Source of the DNA: CAVORB01 sp964395315
GTDB lineage: Bacteria; Pseudomonadota; Gammaproteobacteria; Chromatiales; Chromatiaceae
Direction of reading: 5' to 3'
Assembly: GCA_964395315.1 (NCBI GenBank)
Contig: CAYNBI010000071.1
Span: 1 to 20,168 of the forward strand
DNA: 20,168 nucleotides
The notes under the pieces were generated by a model. The model worked only from the letters and a program-made list of their open reading frames with translations. It did no database searches and was not told where the DNA came from. Below are positions 14,954 through 20,168 of the stretch, piece after piece. The stretch's first letter is position 1. Each line of letters begins with the position of its first letter. A program made the position numbers and the translations under genes.

Positions 14954-16120
14954 ATGCTTAGACTGTTGTTCAGCTCCGCGTTCGCCACGGCACTCTTGCT
15001 CGTGCCCGTTTTGTCTGCCGCCGGCTATGCGCCACGACCGGGGGACACGGGAGACGACGAGATCATCGATACCCGCACGTCGGTGGTGGACCTTTCCAGG
15101 CTGTCGGACCTGCAGGGACTGATCGACAGGCTCGCCGACAAGCGCGTGGTGTTCGTCGGCGAGCAGCACGACCGCTACGAGGACCACCTCAACCAGCTTG
15201 CCGTGGTCGCGGGACTGCACGAAAAGGGCAAGGACCTGGCGATCGGCATGGAATTCTTCCAGCAGCCATTCCAGCCCCATCTCGACGCCTTTATCGCTGG
15301 GGAGATCTCGGAGAAGGAGATGCTGCGGCGTACCGATTACTTCGAGCGCTGGCGCTACGACTACCGGCTCTACCGCCCGATCCTGCGCTTCGCGCGCGAG
15401 CACGGCATCCCCGTCGTCGCTCTCAACCTGGAGCGCGAGATCACCGAGAAGGTGGGGGACGGGGGGATCGAGTCCCTGAACCCGGAGGAGCGGGCGCGCA
15501 TCCCCGCGGAGATCGACCGCGATGATCCGGCCTATCGGCGGCGGGTTCTGGCGGTATTCGAGCACCATCCGCAGAAGGACAACGCCGATTTCGAGCACTT
15601 CCTCGAGGTGCAGCTGCTGTGGGACGAGGGCATGGCGGATCGCGCCGCCCGCTACCTGCGGGAGAACCCGTCGAAGTCCATGGTCATCCTGGCGGGCGCG
15701 GGCCACGTCGAGCATGGGCAGGGAATCCCCAAGCGCCTGTTGCGGCGCGTGCCGTCGGAGTCCGCCATCGTGCTCAACGGCACCGCGCGTGAGCTGGATC
15801 CCGGTATCGCGGACTTCCTGCTCTATCCGCGGCGGGTGGAGCTGCCCGCGCCTGGGCTGCTCGGGGTCCTTCTGGACCTGGAATCCGCGGGCGAGGGCGT
15901 CGGCGTGCAGGGTTTCGTCGACAACAGCGGGGCCAAGGCCGCCGGTATGGAGGAGGGCGACCGCATCGTGAAGGTCGGGGATGACGAGATCAACTCGTAT
16001 GCGGACGTGCGCATCTCACTCCTCGGCGGCCGGCCGGGACAGAAGATTCCGGTGGAAGTGCTGCGCAAGCACGTAATCACCGCGGACCAGCGATTGCGCT
16101 TCGAGGTGGAGCTGCATTGA
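14954..16120 (+). CDS. Exported ChaN/Tiki-like domain protein with C-terminal PDZ domain
   Basis: With the ATG at 14954 the protein is 388 residues and starts with a signal peptide (about 1-24, ending S-A-A-G-Y-A). No lipobox cysteine is present, unlike many ChaN lipoproteins. Residues about 50-270 form a ChaN/DUF399 domain of the EreA/ChaN/Tiki superfamily. Its paired motifs are V-F-V-G-E-Q-H-D and, later, G-A-G-H-V-E-H-G, where the Glu and two His could bind metal or heme. Residues about 295-380 form a PDZ domain (G-V-G-V-Q-G-F-V-D-N-S-G-A-K-A-A-G, then E-G-D-R-I-V-K-V). ChaN is known to bind heme; Tiki relatives are metalloproteases. A peptide-binding PDZ on this catalytic-like domain suggests periplasmic protein quality control or iron/heme handling, which is inference. 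In-frame ATGs at 14918, 14921 and 14933 are alternatives. It overlaps trhP by four bases. Confidence 0.88.
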   Translation: MLRLLFSSAFATALLLVPVLSAAGYAPRPGDTGDDEIIDTRTSVVDLSRLSDLQGLIDRLADKRVVFVGEQHDRYEDHLNQLAVVAGLHEKGKDLAIGMEFFQQPFQPHLDAFIAGEISEKEMLRRTDYFERWRYDYRLYRPILRFAREHGIPVVALNLEREITEKVGDGGIESLNPEERARIPAEIDRDDPAYRRRVLAVFEHHPQKDNADFEHFLEVQLLWDEGMADRAARYLRENPSKSMVILAGAGHVEHGQGIPKRLLRRVPSESAIVLNGTARELDPGIADFLLYPRRVELPAPGLLGVLLDLESAGEGVGVQGFVDNSGAKAAGMEEGDRIVKVGDDEINSYADVRISLLGGRPGQKIPVEVLRKHVITADQRLRFEVELH

Positions 16121-17406
16121 GCCTGCCGGATCCGGCCCGGCGTCCCGAGCTTCTCTCCCCGGCGGGCACCCTGAAGAACATGCGCTACGCCTTCGCCTAT
16201 GGGGCGGATGCGGTCTATGCGGGGCTCCCCCGTTACAGCTTGCGGGTGCGCAACAACGATTTTGACGCGGAGCATCTCGCCATTGGCATCGCCGAGGCGC
16301 ACGCCCTCGGCCGCCGCTTCTACCTCGCCTGCAACCTGATGCCCCACGGCGCCAAGCTTCGCACCTTCGTCGCCGACATGGAGCCAGTCATCGCCCTCGG
16401 ACCGGACGCCCTGATCATGGCCGACCCCGGGCTCATCATGCTGGTGCGCGAGCGGTGGCCGGACACGCCGATTCATCTCTCGGTACAGGCCAATACGGTC
16501 AATGCCCAGTCGGTGCGCTTCTGGGCGGCACGGGGGATCGCTCGGGTCATCCTCTCACGGGAGCTGTCCCTGGACGAGATCGCGGACATCCGTGACGCCT
16601 GCCCTGATGTCGAGCTAGAGGTCTTCGTCCACGGCGCGCTCTGCATCGCTTACTCCGGGCGTTGCCTGCTCTCCGGCTACTTCAATCACCGCGACGCCAA
16701 CCAGGGCGCCTGCACCAACTCCTGCCGCTGGGAATACCGGGTGGGCGCGCCCGAAACCTCTGCGACCGGGCAGGAACGCCATCCCGACGCGGACGAGGTC
16801 TACCTGCTGGAGGAGTCGAAGCGTCCGGGGCAGTACATGCCGGTGTTCGAGGACGAGCAGGGGACCTACATCATGAACGCCAAGGACCTGCGCGCGGTCG
16901 AGCACGTCGAGCGCCTGGTACGCGTGGGCGTGGATTGTCTCAAGATCGAGGGCCGCACCAAGTCCCATTACTATGCCGCCCGCACCACCCAGGTCTATCG
17001 CCTCGCCATCGACGACGCGCTGGCGGGCCGCTGCTTCCGCAGGGGTTTGCTCGCGGACCTGGAGGGGCTCGCCAACCGGGGCTACACGGAGGGCTTCTAC
17101 CGCCGTCACGCCCCTGCCGAGCTCCAGAATTACGAGCGAGGGAGCTCGGACAACCAGCGCCAAATCTTTGTCGGCGAGGTGATCGCGAGCGAGGGCGGCT
17201 GGGCCGAAATCGAGGTCAAGAACCGCTTCGGGGTGGGCGACGAGCTCGAGCTCATCACCCCGGCGGGCAACCGGCGCCTTCGCCTCGATCGCATGTGTGA
17301 CCTCGAGGGAAACCCGGTTGGCGTGGCCCCCGGAGCCGGTCATATCGTGCGCATCCCGTCACCGATGGCGGACTGCGGAATGGGGTTGCTGACGCGGGTG
17401 CTGTAA
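16117..17406 (+). CDS. trhP: TrhP/YegQ, U32-family tRNA uridine hydroxylation protein
   Basis: This 429-residue protein is close to E. coli YegQ/TrhP (453) in length and sequence. The PROSITE U32 signature is present: E-V-F-V-H-G-A-L-C-I-A-Y-S-G-R-C-L-L-S at 168-186. Four cysteines (176, 183, 199 and 203, in C-T-N-S-C-R-W) probably bind an iron-sulfur cluster. A C-terminal beta-barrel (about 330-429) should bind RNA. In E. coli TrhP uses prephenate to hydroxylate U34 of several tRNAs to ho5U, feeding cmo5U wobble modification. The peptidase label of the family is historical. The start is TTG at 16117 inside the ChaN-PDZ stop (TTGA overlap), with G-A-G-G-T-G-G-A-G just upstream, so the two are translationally coupled. 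There is no obvious functional link between the partners. Confidence 0.93.
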   Translation: MSLPDPARRPELLSPAGTLKNMRYAFAYGADAVYAGLPRYSLRVRNNDFDAEHLAIGIAEAHALGRRFYLACNLMPHGAKLRTFVADMEPVIALGPDALIMADPGLIMLVRERWPDTPIHLSVQANTVNAQSVRFWAARGIARVILSRELSLDEIADIRDACPDVELEVFVHGALCIAYSGRCLLSGYFNHRDANQGACTNSCRWEYRVGAPETSATGQERHPDADEVYLLEESKRPGQYMPVFEDEQGTYIMNAKDLRAVEHVERLVRVGVDCLKIEGRTKSHYYAARTTQVYRLAIDDALAGRCFRRGLLADLEGLANRGYTEGFYRRHAPAELQNYERGSSDNQRQIFVGEVIASEGGWAEIEVKNRFGVGDELELITPAGNRRLRLDRMCDLEGNPVGVAPGAGHIVRIPSPMADCGMGLLTRVL

Positions 17407-17549
17407 GACCGGGAACCCTGCCGCAGGTGCCGAATCGTTCAGGCTGCACCCTCATCGACCTCGGATCCGTTGCCGATCAGGGCGTTTCGAGCCCCGACAG
17501 GCCTCGGCTACCCCCGCGGCTGGACCACGGCTTCCATACCACCAATTTC

Positions 17550-17570
17550 CTAGTGAATCAGTACTAGAAT
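17550..17570 (+). promoter_or_regulatory. Candidate operator and -10 upstream of the rhodanese gene
   Basis: CTAGT (17550-17554) and ACTAG (17563-17567) form a five-base inverted repeat that can be extended imperfectly by AATT on both sides. TAGAAT (17565-17570) resembles a -10 hexamer and overlaps the right arm. No good -35 is visible. An activator- or repressor-dependent promoter is plausible but unproven. Confidence 0.35.
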
Positions 17571-17596
17571 TAAAACCGAGAGGGTAAGGATGCCCC

Positions 17597-17618
17597 GCGT
17601 GGTGGGTGTTCTCCACGC
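17597..17618 (+). repeat. Leader hairpin before the rhodanese ribosome binding site
   Basis: GCGTGG (17597-17602) pairs perfectly with CCACGC (17613-17618) around a ten-base loop. It ends 12 bases before the AGGAGGTG Shine-Dalgarno (17631-17638). It could stabilise the 5' end of the mRNA or gate translation. Confidence 0.4.
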
Positions 17619-17642
17619 CCGAATCGGACCAGGAGGTGTAAC

Positions 17643-18131
17643 ATGAAACGGATCTGCATCTTTCTGCTCGTTTCCCTCGCAGCGCTCCTGTTGGCACAGA
17701 CGACTTGGGCCTACGACGCGGAGTCTGCGCGCGCTTTCGCGCAGATGTTCGAGCCCGTGCGTGGTGTCAAGGCGGGCAAGGCATTGCATATGATCAGGCC
17801 CGAACAGCTGGTGGAGCGCGTCAAGAAGGGCGAGCATATCGTCGCACTTGACGTGCGGACGCCGGCGGAGTCCGGCTTCCATGGGATGACCATGCCGGAT
17901 ACTTTGGCCATTCCGATCGACCAGCTGTTCCTGCCCGAGAACCTTGATCGCATTCCAACGGATCGGCCGGTTCTCGTCGTTTGCAAGTCGGGTACCCGCG
18001 CCACGGCGGCGTGCACCGGCTTGCGTTACATCGGATTCGAGAACGCGTACGTGCTGAAGGGAGGGATCGGAGCACTTGCCGGCTATTTGAATCCGAAAAC
18101 CGCCAACATGTCCCTGGAGGATCCGCAATAG
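17643..18131 (+). CDS. Exported single-domain rhodanese (sulfurtransferase)
   Basis: This 162-residue protein has a signal peptide (about 1-23, cleavage after T-T-W-A) and one rhodanese domain (about 48-150). The active site is Cys114 in C-K-S-G-T-R (114-119), a six-residue loop typical of sulfur-transferring rather than phosphatase-like members. The motif A-L-D-V-R-T-P-A-E (68-76) is also typical. It should bind persulfide sulfur in the periplasm and pass it to an acceptor, perhaps thiosulfate, cyanide or a carrier protein; the substrate cannot be read from the sequence. The start at 17643 follows AGGAGGTG, the strongest ribosome binding site in the window, suggesting high expression. It is a stand-alone gene between trhP and a convergent CPBP protease. 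In a SoeABC-bearing organism it fits sulfur metabolism, by inference. Confidence 0.92.
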   Translation: MKRICIFLLVSLAALLLAQTTWAYDAESARAFAQMFEPVRGVKAGKALHMIRPEQLVERVKKGEHIVALDVRTPAESGFHGMTMPDTLAIPIDQLFLPENLDRIPTDRPVLVVCKSGTRATAACTGLRYIGFENAYVLKGGIGALAGYLNPKTANMSLEDPQ

Positions 18132-18270
18132 ACGGGGCCTTTTCTTGCGCTGCGCCGACGGGCCCACGGACGAGTTGCTCAGCGCCCGTTCTCCCCTCCG
18201 GCGCCTATTGGCCTCCAGGCGGTTTCCGACGCACAACCGCCCGGGTTCGCCGGTTGAGCCCTCGCGTCGC

Positions 18271-18825
18271 TCAGTCTCCCGCGAACAGGAACGAGCAGAG
18301 CAGGGTCGAGGCGAAGTAGAAGTTGAACAGGGTGTGCAGCGCCAGGCTCGGCCAGAAGCGCTGCGTCCTCATCACCAGCCAGGCGGAGCCCGTTCCGAGC
18401 ACCACGAGCGGCATCAGGGACAGGCCCGCCCGACCGTGGCTCAACGCGAACAGCACGCTGAGCAAGGTCGCCGCGATCCACCAGGTCCATCCGCTCGAAA
18501 AGGTCCTGCTCAGATACAGGGGGCCACGATACAAGGTCTCCTCCAGGACGGGCGCCACCAGCAGTGCGGTGGACAGGCAGAAGGGGTCGGGCCAAAGCGT
18601 CTTGAACCCCGCCTGCACCCACTCCTGTATCCCCGTCTGAAGTCCGAACAGCTGCTCCAGAAGGAGCGGAGCTTCGAATGGGCGCTCGCCGAAGATCGAG
18701 GGGCAGAGGTAGGTGCAGAAGGTGGTGTCGTAGAACAGGTAAACGACATAGTTCTTGACCGCGACACTCAAGATCGCCGCGGCGAGGCACACCAGGATGT
18801 ATTTCCAGGCCTCACCAGTAGCCAT
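18271..18825 (-). CDS. CPBP-family intramembrane metalloprotease
   Basis: This 184-residue membrane protein has about five hydrophobic segments. It carries the CPBP (CAAX protease and bacteriocin-processing, Abi/Rce1) motifs: E95-E96-T-L-Y-R100, F126-A-L-S-H130 and H164-T-L-F-N168. These glutamates and histidines form the metal-dependent active site, so it should be an active membrane protease. Family members cut prenylated proteins or peptide precursors or give bacteriocin self-immunity; many are of unknown role. No bacteriocin or precursor peptide gene is visible next to it. The N-terminal loop has Cys37 and Cys41 near a second segment. The start CAT at 18823-18825 has GGGAA upstream on the minus strand. 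It is an orphan gene converging on the rhodanese. Confidence 0.88.
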   Translation of the reverse strand: MATGEAWKYILVCLAAAILSVAVKNYVVYLFYDTTFCTYLCPSIFGERPFEAPLLLEQLFGLQTGIQEWVQAGFKTLWPDPFCLSTALLVAPVLEETLYRGPLYLSRTFSSGWTWWIAATLLSVLFALSHGRAGLSLMPLVVLGTGSAWLVMRTQRFWPSLALHTLFNFYFASTLLCSFLFAGD

Positions 18826-19155
18826 CGCTGTTCCCGGGCTCTGCCAGCACCGGGTCCAGCGGCCTTATCTGTCAGGTCAGGGCCTCAGGCGATCCATTGC
18901 CTCGGCCGGGAGTGCCGTCCCAACCCCGGTGACGGGATTTATCGCACTCCTGCTTTAAGCATTGCAGATTTCCCCGGACAGGGAAGGCCCGGGAGACGCT
19001 GATCATGGGCCATCCTGGCCAAAATCAGCACGCCACGAAAGAAGCGTGGTTTCTGGATGGCTTCATTCTTTGAGACGCTTACGCGGTTGAAGATATGGCG
19101 TCACATCCGCGTGCCGCGACAAGCGCTGAATTGATCCGCGCTTGTCTTTGTCTTC
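18826..19155. other. 330-base gene-free stretch with two adjacent hairpins
   Basis: No coding potential stands out here. Two structures lie side by side. The first spans 18998-19029: outer arms GCTGAT (18998-19003) and ATCAGC (19024-19029) enclose an inner TGGGCC...GGCCA stem. The second is CCACG (19033-19037) / CGTGG (19045-19049) followed by TTTCT. On the plus strand the second looks like a weak terminator. A small RNA ending here is possible; the rest shows nothing recognisable. Confidence 0.4.
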
Positions 19156-19653
19156 CTATTCGACCCACTCGATCAGGTGATGCAGGAGGGGACCCGCGTC
19201 CTCCTCGCTGATGACCCGCCCGGCAATTGAGTGGCCGGCCTCGACCACTGAAACCGCATCGCCGCTGACAAGGGGGTGCCAGTCGGGCAGTGGCTTGCCT
19301 TCCGCGACGAGCCGGTAGGCGCAGGTGGCAGGAAGCCAATAGGGGTCCTCCAGCACTGCGGGTGTCAGGGTCACGCAGTTCGACACGATATGGGAGCGGT
19401 TGGGGTAGTCGGCGCAGCGGCAGCTATCCGGGTCCAGCAGCTTGCAGGCGACGTTGGTGTAGACGATGCGCCTGGTGTCCTCGTCCTCCAGCTTCTCCAG
19501 GCAGCACTTGGCGCAGCCGTCGCACAGCGCTTCCCACTGATGCCGCGTCATGGCGGAGAGGGGAACGGTCTCCCAGAATCGGTCGTCGGCGTCATGCATG
19601 GAGGGGACGTGGCCCGGCAGGGGCGGGAATGAAGAGGATGGAGAAACGAACAC
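19156..19653 (-). CDS. ycgN: YcgN-family cysteine-cluster protein (UPF0153)
   Basis: This 165-residue protein matches the E. coli YcgN family (153 residues). It has nine conserved-style cysteines in the expected pattern, starting with C-D-G-C-A-K-C-C (44-51), then Cys70, Cys78, Cys80, Cys93 and Cys111 (A-T-C-A-Y-R-L). The family motif W-H-P-L-V-S-G follows. The CxxCxxCC cluster suggests metal or iron-sulfur binding, but the cellular function of YcgN is not established. The start shown is GTG at 19653, chosen because AAGGA lies seven bases upstream. An internal ATG at 19599 gives 147 residues with a closer YcgN N-terminus but no visible ribosome binding site. It is divergent from ogt with 108 bases between. 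I see no operon partner in the window. Confidence 0.92.
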   Translation of the reverse strand: MFVSPSSSFPPLPGHVPSMHDADDRFWETVPLSAMTRHQWEALCDGCAKCCLEKLEDEDTRRIVYTNVACKLLDPDSCRCADYPNRSHIVSNCVTLTPAVLEDPYWLPATCAYRLVAEGKPLPDWHPLVSGDAVSVVEAGHSIAGRVISEEDAGPLLHHLIEWVE

Positions 19654-19673
19654 TCCGCCATCCTTCGGAGCGC

Positions 19674-19707
19674 GGATTATACACCGGTGGGCGCGAAGCT
19701 ATAATCC
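19674..19707. promoter_or_regulatory. Overlapping divergent promoters of ycgN and ogt
   Basis: GGATTATA (19674-19681) and TATAATCC (19700-19707) are an 8-bp inverted repeat. Read on each strand, TATAAT forms a perfect -10: minus at 19676-19681 and plus at 19700-19705. Each -10 overlaps the position of the other's -35. On the plus strand TATACA (19678-19683) is a fair -35 with a 16-base spacer. A CACCGGTG palindrome (19682-19689) sits between them. Promoter use is inferred. Confidence 0.55.
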
Positions 19708-19761
19708 GGCACAAGCCGCCCGTCGCCATGGGTTGCCAAACAAACAGGTGAGATCGCCGAG

Positions 19762-20168
19762 ATGCATGAACAGAGCGGGGTGATGCAGACGCCGATGGGC
19801 GCGGTGGGCGTGACCTGGGTCGATGGGGTCCTCGTCGGTGTCGACCTGGAGCCCGAGCGGGTCCTGGAAACGCCAGCGGATGTGCCCGATGCGGTCCGGG
19901 GTCAACTCGCGGCCTACTTCCAGGACGGGTCAACGCGCTTCGACCTCGACCTGGGCCTGCGCGGCACGCCGTTCCAACGTCGGGTGTGGGAGGCGCTGCA
20001 GGCCATCCCGCCTGGAACCACGACGACCTACGGCGAATTGGCGGCGGCGCTCGGCACCAGCGCCCGTGCGGTTGGGGGCGCCTGCAGGGCCAATCCCTGT
20101 CCCATCGTGGTCCCGTGCCACCGTGTGGTGGCCGTCGACGGCCTCGGGGGCTTCGCCGGTGACCGGAG
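19762..20168 (+). CDS. ogt: Methylated-DNA-protein-cysteine methyltransferase (partial, C-terminus off the right edge)
   Basis: The gene runs from an ATG at 19762 to the window edge without a stop, giving 135 residues of an expected 155-170. The C-terminal domain is clear: P-F-Q-R-R-V-W-E-A-L (70-79), the helix-turn-helix region with Tyr90-G-E-L-A and the A-R-A-V-G-G-A arginine-finger segment (101-107), then N-P. The acceptor site P-C-H-R-V-V has the alkyl-accepting Cys119. It continues with G-L-G-G-F-A-G. The N-terminal domain is short, as in Ogt-type enzymes without an Ada regulator domain. The protein removes O6-alkyl groups from guanine in DNA by irreversible transfer to Cys119. An AGGTGA site lies ten bases upstream of the ATG. 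It is driven from the divergent promoter shared with ycgN. The Ogt label rather than MGMT or Ada is by domain architecture. Confidence 0.93.
   Translation, partial: MHEQSGVMQTPMGAVGVTWVDGVLVGVDLEPERVLETPADVPDAVRGQLAAYFQDGSTRFDLDLGLRGTPFQRRVWEALQAIPPGTTTTYGELAAALGTSARAVGGACRANPCPIVVPCHRVVAVDGLGGFAGDR

Overview
The window is about 20 kb of GC-rich DNA with tightly packed genes on both strands. It looks like a chromosomal segment of a sulfur-oxidising gammaproteobacterium, probably chemolithoautotrophic. This is inferred from a three-gene operon matching the cytoplasmic sulfite-oxidising complex SoeABC, a periplasmic rhodanese, a small c-type cytochrome and an FNR-like regulator. Housekeeping genes of gammaproteobacterial type (uup, metA, trhP/yegQ, ycgN, ogt) fit the same picture. 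I see no phage, transposase, CRISPR array, rRNA or complete tRNA.

Layout, left to right. Positions 1-549 (minus) hold most of a Crp/Fnr-family regulator that runs off the left edge. It is divergent from a PAS-GGDEF-EAL cyclic-di-GMP protein (751-2430). A small exported cytochrome c (2450-2743, minus) lies between that gene and uup (2824-4728), an ABC-F ribosome-associated ATPase. Next is a two-gene unit: an uncharacterised P-loop kinase-like protein (4869-5714) and a MetA-family homoserine O-acyltransferase (5719-6789). An assembly gap of 100 N follows (6878-6977), flanked on both sides by the same 55 bases. Beyond it lies an AT-rich, repeat-rich leader (7033-7345), an 87-residue orphan protein (7346-7609) and a strong intrinsic terminator. 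The soeA-soeB-soeC operon occupies 7785-12508.

A secreted M1-type metallopeptidase (12568-14685, minus) converges on soeC. It is divergent from a ChaN-PDZ protein (14954-16120) whose stop codon overlaps the start of trhP, a U32-family tRNA-hydroxylation protein (16117-17406). An exported single-domain rhodanese (17643-18131) follows with a very strong ribosome binding site. A CPBP intramembrane protease (18271-18825, minus) converges on it. A 330-base gene-free stretch with two adjacent hairpins separates this from ycgN (19156-19653, minus). ycgN and the truncated ogt (from 19762) face away from each other across a nearly symmetrical double promoter.

How the genes fit together: SoeABC would oxidise sulfite to sulfate on the cytoplasmic face and pass electrons to the quinone pool. 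The rhodanese and the small cytochrome could serve sulfur-atom and electron transfer outside the membrane. The FNR-like regulator and the c-di-GMP protein are plausible redox and lifestyle controls, but nothing in the sequence ties them to the sulfur genes. The parts I find least explained are the kinase-like gene coupled to metA, the orphan protein and its leader upstream of soeA, and the 55-bp repeats at the gap.
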